Assembly: GCF_036178845.1 (NCBI RefSeq)
Contig: NZ_CP108070.1
Coordinates: 4,836,001-4,900,000 of the forward strand
Origin: Streptomyces sp. NBC_00271
GTDB taxonomy: Bacteria; Actinomycetota; Actinomycetes; Streptomycetales; Streptomycetaceae
Reading direction: 5' to 3'
Length of the DNA: 64,000 nucleotides
Of this stretch, positions 52,022 through 61,063 are shown one piece after another. The stretch's first letter is position 1; each line of letters starts with the position of its first letter. Made by a program: the position numbers and the translations under genes. Below the pieces are notes generated by a model. It saw only the letters and a list, made by a program, of their open reading frames with translations. It was not told the DNA's origin and did no database searches.

Positions 52022-52375
52022 ATTACGGATCCTGGTAGTGGGCTGCTGGTGAAGGTCGATCCGACAACCTATCGGCCCACGGCTGATGCCGAGCGGCAGG
52101 TCATCGCGCGCGACCGGTACTGCGCCTTTCCCAGTTGTCGGATGCCTGCGCATCGCTGCGATGTCGATCACGTCGAGCCGTTCGATCACGAGCGTCCTGA
52201 GGCGGGTGGGCTGACGGTTCCTGAGAATCTTCAGCCGTTGTGTCGGCGGCATCATCGGCTGAAGACTCACCATCCCGGGTGGAGGGTGACGCGGGATCCG
52301 CATACCGGGGTTGCCAATTGGACGAGTCCCACCGGGCATACGTACAGGAATGCGCCGCCCGTTTATCGGGAGTGA
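52022..52375 (+). pseudogene. N-terminally truncated HNH endonuclease (DUF222/13E12 type)
   Basis: About 117 codons of an HNH domain: GSGLLVKVDPTTYRP, RDRYCAFPSCRMPAHRCDVDHVEPF (zinc Cys pair and catalytic His-Asp-His region), NLQPLCRRHHRLKTH, and a C-terminal PTGHTYRNAPP. This is the usual C-terminus of DUF222/HNH proteins, which are normally 350-500 aa. The DUF222 body is missing: the frame runs directly into the transposase remnant, so the gene was cut by the insertion or a later deletion. No start with a ribosome binding site is visible. Confidence 0.8.
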
Positions 52376-52386
52376 GTGAGGTTTTT

Positions 52387-53562
52387 TCACTGACCGACGG
52401 TGAGGAACAGAGATCCGACTAGAATTGACAGGAGGATCTCGTAGCCGAGGACGATGCAGGCCAGGGCCAACACTCCCTTCTGCCACAGACGCGGTCCGCG
52501 GTAGGGAAGGAGCGGTGGCTGGTCCGAGGGTTGGAGCGCCGCTTCGGTCGGGGTCGGGCCAATCTCCGCGTGGGTGCGCCACCAGTGACATAGCGTTTGG
52601 ATCTTCGCTTCGAAGTCCGAGTCCCAGAGCACGCGTCCAACACGCGGTACTGGCAATGGCGTTCGGCGACTGCTCGCTTCAAGGATGACTAGCCTGCGCC
52701 CGCCGCGGTGGCGCTCGACGGCGATCCCTTGAATCTCGTCCCAGGGAACGGTTCGGGGCCGCAGCCCTCGTATGACCAGGTGGTCGGGAGTAAGGATGAC
52801 GCCTCTGCCGAAGCTCAGGAAGCCCGCGCCCAGCAGCAGCGAGATCGCGACGAGTGCGCCGAGCGTGCGGCCAAGGAGCGTCGAGTGATCAGCGCCGGGC
52901 CCCTCGACGAACCCCGCCATCACCGCATCAGCCGCAAGCCAGCCGAGCAGCAGGACCGTGGGCACCGACCGGCTTGGCGCAGGTCGCATGCCCAGTCGCT
53001 CGGGCAGCCGACCGTGGGTATACCCCCAGGCGCCGAGTTCACCAGCTGTGTCTTCGACTTGGGCCGCGCCGCCGTTGGCAAGCCACCAGCTTCGGATGGT
53101 CGCGACCTTGTCGTCAAACCGGCGGTCGCGGGACAGGAAACTGGAGCTGGGCATTCGTAGCGGGGTGCGGCGTCCATCCGTCTCGTAGAGGACCACCCGC
53201 CGTCCGCCGGTGAACGGCTCGACCGCGACCTCGGCCACGTTGGTCCACGGGATGGTCCGGCGCCGCAGGTTGTGGACGACGACCGCCTCAGGGGTCAGGG
53301 TTACCCCGACGTAGCGGCTCAGCACCCACAGTTCGAGCGTGATGAAGAACGGCAGCACCATGGCCAGGACCCACGACTCGAACGGCAGGCCGGGCAGCCC
53401 GGGCCGTTGGTGCGTCCACAGCAAGGGGTTCGACAACTGCATCAGCACGGCGGCGCCGAGGACCAGGCCCAATGGCAGGGACTGTTGCCACGAAGCCCGA
53501 TAGCGGACTCGGCCGACCATTCCCGATGATTCCGCTCCGCCATTGCGGGCTTCCTGGTTCAC
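52387..53562 (-). CDS. Membrane protein with two PH-like domains
   Basis: This protein is about 391 aa. It contains a duplicated unit of a hydrophobic hairpin followed by a bacterial PH-like domain. The first PH-like segment is VTLTPEAVVVHNLRRRTIPWTNVAEVAVE..RRVVLYETDGRRTPL; the second is VILTPDHLVIRGLRPRTVPWDEIQGIAVE..RRLVILEASSRRTPL. Membrane helices precede each unit, and one more closes the C-terminus (VLALACIVLGYEILLSIL). The repeated RTxPW motif marks the fold. Function unknown. The GTG at 53562 has GGTGGA upstream; an ATG at 53520 is possible. Confidence 0.8.
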   Translation of the reverse strand: MNQEARNGGAESSGMVGRVRYRASWQQSLPLGLVLGAAVLMQLSNPLLWTHQRPGLPGLPFESWVLAMVLPFFITLELWVLSRYVGVTLTPEAVVVHNLRRRTIPWTNVAEVAVEPFTGGRRVVLYETDGRRTPLRMPSSSFLSRDRRFDDKVATIRSWWLANGGAAQVEDTAGELGAWGYTHGRLPERLGMRPAPSRSVPTVLLLGWLAADAVMAGFVEGPGADHSTLLGRTLGALVAISLLLGAGFLSFGRGVILTPDHLVIRGLRPRTVPWDEIQGIAVERHRGGRRLVILEASSRRTPLPVPRVGRVLWDSDFEAKIQTLCHWWRTHAEIGPTPTEAALQPSDQPPLLPYRGPRLWQKGVLALACIVLGYEILLSILVGSLFLTVGQ

Positions 53563-54107
53563 AGCTGTTCCACCCCTGCCGCACGAATGACGCGGGGCAT
53601 CATGCCTGGCCAGGGACTGTTCGCGCAATGGCTGACGACGGCCCCGGCCCGACAGAGCAACTGGCAGCCAGGGCGAGAACGTGCCTTCTGCTCGTAGCGC
53701 CCACAGCGCTACTCCCTCCGGCCGTTCGCTTGGGAGCGCATCTGCCCGGTGTTGCGATCCGGGCGCATGGCCAGGTCGCACTGGAGCCCCCGGCCGCGGG
53801 TGGCCGTGAAGCCCCTGGCAGGACGTTTCTCAACTCAAGGTCGTCTGCCGAACCAGAGGACCTTGGGTCGGCACGCCGGAAATTCCGCGACTTGCTTCAT
53901 GACTCCCCCGCCCCTGGGGCGACTTGCGCTCAGTGGGCCGTGACCGCGTCGGAGCAACAGTGATCGTGTGCGAGGTCTTGACAGGAGCTTGGGCGCGCGG
54001 CCACCTTTGGCAACGTTGTCAGACACTCTGGCAACGTTGTCATGCCAACGGCTCCGGCGCCTCCGCGTGTTCGTCGGCCGCGCTGTTTTCTGATGGGACT
54101 CACGTTC
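53563..54107. other. 545-base gap; only the GH2 operators are recognisable
   Basis: Open frames here lack the codon bias of the neighbouring genes. The only clear signals are the two LacI-type palindromes at the right end, next to the GH2 gene. Confidence 0.6.
54008..54042 (+). promoter_or_regulatory. Two LacI-family operators spaced by 21 bp
   Basis: The identical 14-bp sequence TGGCAACGTTGTCA occurs at 54008-54021 and 54029-54042. It has the CAACGTTG core of LacI-type sites (TGRCAACGTTGYCA). Centre-to-centre distance is 21 bp, two helical turns, which suits cooperative binding on one face. They precede the GH2 start by 66 nt. No LacI gene is in the window, so the repressor is encoded elsewhere. 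Confidence 0.85.
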
Positions 54108-57100
54108 ATGGCAGGTCAGTCACATGCGCCGCGGGATCCTTCCGGTCCTTCCCGGCGGTCGGTGGTCACTACGGGTTCGACTCTTCTCGGCGGGTTCGGT
54201 CTAAGCGCTCTGTTCCCGGTGACGAGCACGGCTGCCGGGCGCAGCGACGCGCTCACCGCGGCAGCGCCGTCTGGTGAACTCGCCGCCTACCGCCCCGTCC
54301 GGGTCTCCTCGACGGACTACGCGCCGACTCCGGGCGAGTTCGTGGTCGACCGTCTCGCGGCGCCCGGGGTCCGGGGAAGCGGATGGCGCGCGGCGGCGGG
54401 GGACGATCCGCAGTGGATCTCGGTGGATCTTGAGGCCGACTGCCAGGTGACGCGGGTTCGGCTCACCTTCGAGGCCGACGCGAGCGATCCGGTTTTCACG
54501 CCTCCGGCCACCGGCAACCCGGCCCAGGGCACCACCGGCAAGGAGATCCTGTCCAGTTACGCGCTCGCCTTCGTGGTCGAGACGTCCAGGGACGGCAGCT
54601 CCTGGACGAGCGTGTACCGCACGACCGCCGGTACGGGCGGGGTGGTGGACATTCCGCTGGCCCGGTCCGTGACGGCGCGGTGGGTGCGGATGACGGCTCA
54701 GCGGCGGTCCAGTCCCAATCCGCTCGGGCTGAACGGTTTCGAGGTGTACGGCACGGCCGGCGGGCGGCGTCCCGCGGTCACCGGCTGGACCGACTGGGGA
54801 ACCCACCACGGCGAGGCTCCCGGGCTGGCCGTCGCGGCGGACGGCACGGTGCCGCTGGAGTCCGGCTGGCGGCTGACCCTGGACGACTGGGCCGACGGCG
54901 AGGGCCCCGATCTGTCGAAGCCGACCGTGGACACCAGCGGCTGGCTGCCCGCCACCGTGCCCGGCACGGTCCTCGCGTCACTCGTCGATCAGGGAAAGCT
55001 CCCGGACCCGGTCGCCGGTCTGAACAATCTGCACATCCCTGAGGCGCTCTCCCGCCATTCCTGGTGGTACAAGCGTGACTTCGACCTGCCGTCCGGTCTG
55101 CGCACCGGGCATGGCCGCAGGGTCTGGCTGGAGTTCGACGGCATCAACCATCAGGCCGACATCTGGCTCAACGGCCACCAGGTGGGAGGGCTCACCTACC
55201 CGTTCGCCCGCTCCGCCCATGACGTGACGGAGTGGATCGCCGAGAAGGGCCGGAACGCGCTGGCGGTGAAGATCACGCCGATGCCCGTCCCCGGCAGCCC
55301 GGGGGACAAGGGTCCCGCCGGTGAGTCCTGGGTGGACGCGGGTGCGGGTCAGATGAACCTCAACTCGCCCACGTATCTGGCCGCTTCGGGGTGGGACTGG
55401 ATGCCTGCCGTACGGGACCGGGTCTCGGGGATCTGGAACCATGTCCGGCTGAGATCCACGGGGCCTGTGGTCATCGGCGACCCCCGGGTGGACACGGTTC
55501 TGCCGGACCTGCCCGACACCTCCGTCGCCGAAGTCACCCTCACCGTCCCGGTCCGTAACGCCGATGCGGTCGAGCACACCACGACCGTCTCCGCGTCCTT
55601 CGGTGACATACGTGTCTCCAAGGCCGTCACCGTGCTGGCGGGCCGGAGCGTCGACGTCATCTTCGCCCCGGACGCCTTCAGCCGGCTGCGGCTGCGCAAC
55701 CCCGCGCTGTGGTGGCCCAACGGGCTCGGCAGTCCCGCCCTTCACGACCTCACCCTGGCCGCCTCGGTCGACGGGGCGGAGAGCGACCGGCGCACCACCC
55801 GCTTCGGTATCCGCCAGTTCGGCTACGAGTACGACGTGCCGCTGCCCTTCACCTCGTCCGGCGACGCCTGCACCCAGTCGCTGGCGGTCGGAAGGCAGCA
55901 GGCCCGCTATGTGCGGGTCAGGTGCCTGACCCGGGCCACCGACTGGGGCAACTCGCTGTGGACCCTGTCCGTGACCGACAGCGGCAGGCCGGGTACCGAC
56001 CTCGCCCTGCACGCGAGCGCCACCTCCTCCACGACGGACGGCGACGACCACGGCCCCGGCAACGCCACCGACGGTGACCCCGGCACCCGCTGGTCCTCGG
56101 CCTACCAGGACGACCAGTGGATCCGCGTGGACCTGGGCTCCCAGCAGTCCCTCGACGGCGTCGACCTCGTGTGGGAGCAGGCCTACGCCCGGACGTACGT
56201 GGTCCAGGTGTCCACGGACGACTCGACCTGGACGGACGTGAAGTCCGTGGACAACACCGCCGTACCGCTGCCGTTCAACACCGACCGGGCGAGCCTGCAG
56301 GTGGAGGACTTCACCGCCCATACGGCCCGCTTCGTCCGGATCAACTGCGGTGTGCGCCACACCAGTTGGGGCAACTCCCTCTGGTCCCTTTCGGTGATCG
56401 ACAGTTCCCGTCCGGGCACCGACCTGGCGCTGCACAAGGCGGCCACGGCCTCCACGGAGGAGTCCGACCATCCGGCCGCCGCCGCGACCGACGGCAGCCC
56501 CGACAGCCGGTGGTCGTCGCAGTACGAGGACCACCAGTGGATCCAGGTCGACCTGGGCTCCGCCCAGAGTTTCGACCGGGTGGCCATCCTGTGGGAGCAG
56601 GCCTACCCGAAGACGTACGTCATCCAGGTGTCGTCTGACGGTGACACCTGGACGGATGTGAAGTCCGTGGACAACAGCCCGGTGCCGCTGAAGATCAGCG
56701 TGAATGGCGTACGGGTGCTGGCCCGGGGCGGCAACTGGGGCTGGGACGAACTGCTGCGGCGGATGCCGGCCGAGCGGATGGACGCGGCGGTGCGCATGCA
56801 TCGCGACATGAACTTCACGATGATCCGCAACTGGGTCGGCAGCATCAACCGCGAGGAGTTCTACGCCAGTTGCGACGAACACGGCATCCTGGTGTGGAAC
56901 GACTTCCCCAATGCCTGGGCCATGGACCCGCCGGACCATGACGCGTTCAACGCGATCGCGCGCGACACCGTACTGCGCTACCGCATCCACCCCTGCGTGG
57001 TGGTGTGGTGCGGCGCCAACGAGGGCGACCCGCCGGCCGCCATCGACAAGGGCATGCGCGACGCCGTCGAGCAGCAGGCCCCCGGCATCCTTTACCAGAA

Positions 57101-58217
57101 CAACTCCGCCGGAGGCATCATCACCGGCGGCGGCCCCTACAACTGGGTCGAGCCCGAGAAGTACTACGACCCGTCGACCTACGGCAGCAACAGCTTCGGA
57201 TTCCACACCGAGATCGGCATGCCGGTCGTCTCCACCGCCGAGAGCATGCGCAACCTGGTGGGCGACGAGAAGGAGTGGCCGATCGGCGGAGCGTGGTACT
57301 ACCACGACTGGAGTGAGCACGGGAATCAGGCTCCGCAGCAGTACCGGGCGGCGATCGAGGCGCGCCTGGGCACCGCGACGGACCTCGACGACTTCGCCGG
57401 CAAGGCGCAGTTCGTCAACTACGAGAACGCGCGCAGCATGTTCGAGGCGTGGAACGCCCACCTATGGGACGACGCCAGCGGCCTCATGCTGTGGATGTCC
57501 CACCCCGCCTGGCACAGCACCGTCTGGCAGACCTACGACTACGACTTCGACGTCAACGGCACCTACTACGGTGCCCGCACCGCCTGCGAGCCCCTGCACG
57601 TCCAGGCCGACCCGCTGAAGTGGCAGCTCCTCGTGGTGAACCACACGCGCGGGAAGGTCGAGGATGCGACCGTCACCGCCCGGCTGCACGACCTCGCCGG
57701 TCGCCGGATCGGCGGGACCAGGAAGGCCGTGGTCGATGTCGCGTCGGCCTCCACCACAACCGCCTTCGCCGTGGACTGGACCGACGACCTGCCCGATCTG
57801 CACCTGCTGCGCCTGACCCTCGAGGACCACACGGGTCGTACCGTCTCGACCAACACCTACTGGCGCCATCGGACCCCGGCCGCGATGAAGGCGCTCAACG
57901 ACCTCCCGCGGGTCAGGCTCTCGGCCTCGATCACGCGCGTGTCGCACTCCGGTACCGGTACCGGTGCCCGACGTGAGCTGACCGCTGTCGTCAAGAACCG
58001 TGGGTCGGCCCTCGCCCCGATGGTCCGGCTGTCACTGCTGGACGATCACAGCGGTGAGCGCGTCCTGCCGACGCTGTACAGCGACAACTACCTCTGGCTG
58101 CTGCCCGGCGAATCACGGACGGTCACCCTGTCCTGGCCGGCTCACGCGCTGCCGTCGACCCGTCCGGCGCTCAGCGTGTCCGCCTACAACAGTCCCCGCA
58201 CGGTCGCCCGGGGGTAG
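54108..58217 (+). CDS. Secreted GH2 glycosidase with discoidin domains inserted in the catalytic fold
   Basis: This 1369-aa exported enzyme has a Tat-like SRRSVVTTG motif near the N-terminus. An F5/8C (discoidin) carbohydrate-binding domain (about 60-230) comes first, then the GH2 sugar-binding and Ig-like domains (about 250-590; SWWYKRDFDLP, WLNGHQVGGLTYPF). Two near-identical discoidin domains (about 600-860) are inserted before the TIM barrel. The barrel has CGANEG with acid/base Glu972 and HTEIG with nucleophile Glu1035. The RGGNWGWDELLRR entry resembles exo-beta-glucosaminidases and mannosidases; specificity is unproven. The ATG at 54108 was chosen for its GGGA box. Confidence 0.88.
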   Translation: MAGQSHAPRDPSGPSRRSVVTTGSTLLGGFGLSALFPVTSTAAGRSDALTAAAPSGELAAYRPVRVSSTDYAPTPGEFVVDRLAAPGVRGSGWRAAAGDDPQWISVDLEADCQVTRVRLTFEADASDPVFTPPATGNPAQGTTGKEILSSYALAFVVETSRDGSSWTSVYRTTAGTGGVVDIPLARSVTARWVRMTAQRRSSPNPLGLNGFEVYGTAGGRRPAVTGWTDWGTHHGEAPGLAVAADGTVPLESGWRLTLDDWADGEGPDLSKPTVDTSGWLPATVPGTVLASLVDQGKLPDPVAGLNNLHIPEALSRHSWWYKRDFDLPSGLRTGHGRRVWLEFDGINHQADIWLNGHQVGGLTYPFARSAHDVTEWIAEKGRNALAVKITPMPVPGSPGDKGPAGESWVDAGAGQMNLNSPTYLAASGWDWMPAVRDRVSGIWNHVRLRSTGPVVIGDPRVDTVLPDLPDTSVAEVTLTVPVRNADAVEHTTTVSASFGDIRVSKAVTVLAGRSVDVIFAPDAFSRLRLRNPALWWPNGLGSPALHDLTLAASVDGAESDRRTTRFGIRQFGYEYDVPLPFTSSGDACTQSLAVGRQQARYVRVRCLTRATDWGNSLWTLSVTDSGRPGTDLALHASATSSTTDGDDHGPGNATDGDPGTRWSSAYQDDQWIRVDLGSQQSLDGVDLVWEQAYARTYVVQVSTDDSTWTDVKSVDNTAVPLPFNTDRASLQVEDFTAHTARFVRINCGVRHTSWGNSLWSLSVIDSSRPGTDLALHKAATASTEESDHPAAAATDGSPDSRWSSQYEDHQWIQVDLGSAQSFDRVAILWEQAYPKTYVIQVSSDGDTWTDVKSVDNSPVPLKISVNGVRVLARGGNWGWDELLRRMPAERMDAAVRMHRDMNFTMIRNWVGSINREEFYASCDEHGILVWNDFPNAWAMDPPDHDAFNAIARDTVLRYRIHPCVVVWCGANEGDPPAAIDKGMRDAVEQQAPGILYQNNSAGGIITGGGPYNWVEPEKYYDPSTYGSNSFGFHTEIGMPVVSTAESMRNLVGDEKEWPIGGAWYYHDWSEHGNQAPQQYRAAIEARLGTATDLDDFAGKAQFVNYENARSMFEAWNAHLWDDASGLMLWMSHPAWHSTVWQTYDYDFDVNGTYYGARTACEPLHVQADPLKWQLLVVNHTRGKVEDATVTARLHDLAGRRIGGTRKAVVDVASASTTTAFAVDWTDDLPDLHLLRLTLEDHTGRTVSTNTYWRHRTPAAMKALNDLPRVRLSASITRVSHSGTGTGARRELTAVVKNRGSALAPMVRLSLLDDHSGERVLPTLYSDNYLWLLPGESRTVTLSWPAHALPSTRPALSVSAYNSPRTVARG

Positions 58218-58315
58218 GGCGGAGGCAGGGGTGAGGCGGGGCGGTCGTCGGGCGTCCGTTCGTGCGCGTTAGCCTCGGTTTGTTCGAAAGACGCAGGCAG
58301 GAGCGGGAGGCAGCA

Positions 58316-58618
58316 ATGGCGAAGGTACCGGCCGCGGCGGTGGCCGCGGGTGGGCTCATCGGCGGGTACGGCGTGGCCCGGTGGACCAAGAAGCGGCAGC
58401 TCGGCGGGGTGGTGCTGGCCGCCGCCGGGGCCACGGCCGCGCAGCAGTGGCGTCGGCAGGCGGGCGGGAAGGCCGCCGGGGCGCTGACCGTCGCGTACGT
58501 CGCCGCCTTCGCCGGGTCCCACCCGCTGGCCAAGAAGGTGGGCGCCTGGCCCTCCGTGTTCGGCGTCGCCGGGGCCGTGGCCCTCGCCTCGTGGGCCGTG
58601 GCCGACCGGCGGGCTTGA
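58316..58618 (+). CDS. Small Ala/Gly-rich membrane protein
   Basis: This 100-aa protein starts at an ATG preceded by GGGAGG. It has two or three short hydrophobic segments (AAAVAAGGLIGGYGVA, GGVVLAAAGATAA, ALTVAYVAAFAGS, VFGVAGAVALASWAVA) separated by basic turns (RWTKKRQ, QQWRRQ). It resembles a conserved Streptomyces hypothetical; function unknown. Independent of the GH2 gene. Confidence 0.75.
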   Translation: MAKVPAAAVAAGGLIGGYGVARWTKKRQLGGVVLAAAGATAAQQWRRQAGGKAAGALTVAYVAAFAGSHPLAKKVGAWPSVFGVAGAVALASWAVADRRA

Positions 58619-58680
58619 GCAAGCGCAGAGCACCACGGGCCCGAGGGTCGGAGGGCTTGAGGGCTTGAGGGTCTGAGGGC

Positions 58681-59706
58681 CTACGAGGCCGCGGCAGCGG
58701 ACACGGATTCCGGGACCGGGACCGGGACTGAGGTTGGGACCGGGTCCGGGGTCGGTCCCGTGCTCTGGAACGCGCGGCGGTACGCGTACGGGCTCGTTCC
58801 CACCACCCGCTTGAACCGCTCCCGGAACGCCGTCGGTGAGCCGAACCCCGCCTGGGTCGCGATGCGTTCGACCGGGTACGTGGTCGTCTCCAGGAGGTAC
58901 TGGGCTCGGCGGACCCGGGCGCGGTGCAGCCACTGGAGCGGTGTGGTGCCGGTCTGGTCGCGGAAGCGGCGGTTGAGCGTACGGGTGCTCATGCCGGCGT
59001 GGGCGGCGATGTCCTCCAGGGTCAGCTCACGCTCCGCGTTCTCCTCCAGCCAGGCGAGGAGGGGCTCCATCGTGGTGCCGGCCGGCACCGGGGGCTGGTC
59101 GTGGATGATGAACTGGGCCTGGCCGCCCTCCCGTTCGAGCGGCATGACCGACATCCGGGCCGCGTGCGCGGCGACCGCCGAACCGTGGTCGTTGCGGATC
59201 ATGTGCAGGCACATGTCGAGGGCGGCGGCCGCGCCCGCCGAGGTGAGGAACTGGCCGTTGTCGACGTAGAGGACGTTCGGGTCGACGGTCACGGCGGGGT
59301 ACCTGGCCGCCAGGTCCTGCGCCGCGACCCAGTGGGTGGTGGCGCGCAGCCCGTCCAGCAGGCCGGTGGCGGCGAAGACGAAGGCGCCCACGCAGATCGA
59401 GGCGATCCGGGTGCCGTTCGCGGCCGCCGCGCGCAGCGCCTCCGTCACGCCCGGCGGGAGCGGGGCGGCCGGGTCGGCGACGCCGGGCAGGATGATCGTG
59501 TCGGCCTCGGCCAGCGCCTCCAGGCCGTAGGGGGCGCGGATCGTGAACGGGCCCGCGCTCACCTCCTCGTCCGCCGTCGGCGAGCAGACCCGGATCCGGT
59601 AGGGCTCCCGGCCGTCCGGCAGCCGGGCCCAGCCGAAGGTGTCGATCGGGGCGGAGAGGTCGAACGGGATGACCTGGTCGAGCGCCAGTACGGCTACGGT
59701 GTGCAT
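58681..59706 (-). CDS. AraC-family regulator with a GATase1-like sensor domain
   Basis: This 341-aa regulator has an N-terminal DJ-1/PfpI-type domain (about 1-185; VIPFDLSAPIDTFGW, IASICVGAFVFAATGLL with a nucleophile-elbow Cys). A C-terminal AraC double HTH follows (about 215-315; LTLEDIAAHAGMSTRTLNRRFRDQTG and VERIATQAGFGSPTAFRERFK). Such GlxA-type AraC regulators sense small metabolites; this name is unrelated to the copper oxidase glxA. The Thr/Pro/Val tail (TPDPVPTSVPVPVPE) is low complexity. The start ATG is at 59706. Confidence 0.9.
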   Translation of the reverse strand: MHTVAVLALDQVIPFDLSAPIDTFGWARLPDGREPYRIRVCSPTADEEVSAGPFTIRAPYGLEALAEADTIILPGVADPAAPLPPGVTEALRAAAANGTRIASICVGAFVFAATGLLDGLRATTHWVAAQDLAARYPAVTVDPNVLYVDNGQFLTSAGAAAALDMCLHMIRNDHGSAVAAHAARMSVMPLEREGGQAQFIIHDQPPVPAGTTMEPLLAWLEENAERELTLEDIAAHAGMSTRTLNRRFRDQTGTTPLQWLHRARVRRAQYLLETTTYPVERIATQAGFGSPTAFRERFKRVVGTSPYAYRRAFQSTGPTPDPVPTSVPVPVPESVSAAAAS

Positions 59707-59891
59707 GGCCAGAGCGTAGGCATACAGCGGATTGTCGCCAAGGGGGGCTCGTTGCCTCGCAGGGTGCCTACAGCGTCGTAGGGCTGCGTTCGGGGCACCG
59801 ATTCTCCGTGGCACTGCGGCTGGCGAGAATCCGTTGGACCCTGGCAGAAGTGCCGCTTCTGCAAGATCGCGCGCGCCCCTAGCGTCAGCCC

Positions 59892-60425
59892 GTGAACAAG
59901 TTCCTACTCGCCGTGCACGTCCTCGCCGCGATCGTCGCCGTCGGGCCCGTCACCGTCGCCGCCAGCATGTTCCCGCCCAGCGCGCGCAAGGCACTCGCCG
60001 AGCCCGCAGACGCACAGGCCCTCTCCACCGTGCGGGTGCTGCACCGCATCTGCCGCCTGTACGCGACGGTCGGCGTCGCCGTGCCCGTGTTCGGGTTCGC
60101 CACGGCCAAGAACATGGGCGTGCTCGGCGACACCTGGCTGATCGTCTCGATCGCGCTGACGACCCTGGCCGCCGTCGTCCTCGCCGCGCTGGTCCTGCCC
60201 CGGCAGACCGCGCTCATGGAGGGCATAGAGGGCGTGGAGGACGTGGAGGAACGCATAGAACAAGGCGTGGGGGCGGGCGGGGAAGGTGCGGCGAACGCCG
60301 GAGCCGGCCGTGTCGGCCCGCGGGACACCGCCCGGCTCGCCATGTTCACCGGGCTCTTCAACCTTCTCTGGGCCATCGTCACGATCCTGATGATTGTCCG
60401 ACCGGGGTCCACCACGGGCGCCTAG
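59892..60425 (+). CDS. DUF2269-type integral membrane protein
   Basis: This 177-aa protein starts at a GTG. Four predicted helices (about 2-26, 52-72, 80-103 and 150-170) alternate with short loops. The pattern NKFLLAVHVLAAIVAVGPVTVAASMFPP fits DUF2269. A glutamate-rich loop (EGIEGVEDVEERIEQ) precedes a Gly/Ala loop before the last helix. Function unknown. Confidence 0.8.
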   Translation: MNKFLLAVHVLAAIVAVGPVTVAASMFPPSARKALAEPADAQALSTVRVLHRICRLYATVGVAVPVFGFATAKNMGVLGDTWLIVSIALTTLAAVVLAALVLPRQTALMEGIEGVEDVEERIEQGVGAGGEGAANAGAGRVGPRDTARLAMFTGLFNLLWAIVTILMIVRPGSTTGA

Positions 60426-60441
60426 CCCTAGGATCCGGCTC

Positions 60442-60972
60442 ATGCATGGACAGGTGTACGGACCGCACGATCCGTCGACGCCCTCGGCCCCGGCGGCCTA
60501 CCTCGCCACCCTGGAGGGCCGGCTGACGGCCGACGGGTGCGCCACCCGCTGGGAGGACTGGGCCGGGGTGCCCGTGCTGGTGGGGCGACGGTCGGACTTC
60601 CGGCTGCGCTGGATGGCGACGAAGTTGTATCTGTTCACCGTGGCCGCGGCGGTTCCGGAGATCACCGTGCCCGTCGTCGAGGGCTTCACCGAGCAGGTGA
60701 CGAAGTACGCCAAGGACACCAAGGGCGGCCTGCCCGTCGGTCTGCAGAACGGGGTCGGCGCGTTCCCCGTCCTGGTCAGCGACCGTGTCGACCCGGCCGC
60801 CGTGCGATGGGCGGAGGAGCGCCAGCGTGTCCGGTTCGCCTGTATGACACGGCCTGTCGTGGTCGACAGCTCCCGCCCGTACGTGGGCATGTACCGCGGC
60901 AAGCCGGCCCTCGGGCGCGTCTACGCCACGCACTTCATCGAGAAGGGCTCGCGGTACTTCTACGGTCCGTGA
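60442..60972 (+). CDS. Conserved hypothetical soluble protein
   Basis: This 176-aa protein has an ATG start 16 nt after the previous stop. It has a compact alpha/beta pattern (WEDWAGVPVLVGRRSDFRLRWMATKLYLF; VGAFPVLVSDRVDPAAVRWAEER; RPYVGMYRGKPALGRVYATHFIEKG) without a motif that I can assign. Signal peptide and membrane helices are absent. Its last codons and stop are the first unit of a downstream minisatellite. Confidence 0.75.
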   Translation: MHGQVYGPHDPSTPSAPAAYLATLEGRLTADGCATRWEDWAGVPVLVGRRSDFRLRWMATKLYLFTVAAAVPEITVPVVEGFTEQVTKYAKDTKGGLPVGLQNGVGAFPVLVSDRVDPAAVRWAEERQRVRFACMTRPVVVDSSRPYVGMYRGKPALGRVYATHFIEKGSRYFYGP

Positions 60973-61048
60973 ACCGTCCCTTCCACGGGCCGTGAATCGT
61001 CGCCACTTCAACGGTCCGTGAATCGTCACTTCAACGGTCCGTGAGTCC
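60962..61048. repeat. Minisatellite built from the 3' end of the preceding gene
   Basis: Four units of about 23-26 bp begin at 60962, 60985, 61011 and 61034. Each starts ACGGTCCGTGA or a one-base variant; the first includes the gene's stop codon. It lies between two convergent genes. Confidence 0.85.
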
Positions 61049-61063
61049 TCCCCCGCCGGGCGT

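Noticed and set aside
53472..53963. Possible gene upstream of the GH2 gene
   Set aside because: Codon use is unlike that of its neighbours, there is no ribosome binding site, it is partly antisense to the PH-domain gene, and the protein is low complexity.
54978..57461. 827-codon open frame on the minus strand
   Set aside because: It is antisense to the GH2 gene and shows only low-complexity Val/Gly/Arg/Asp content.
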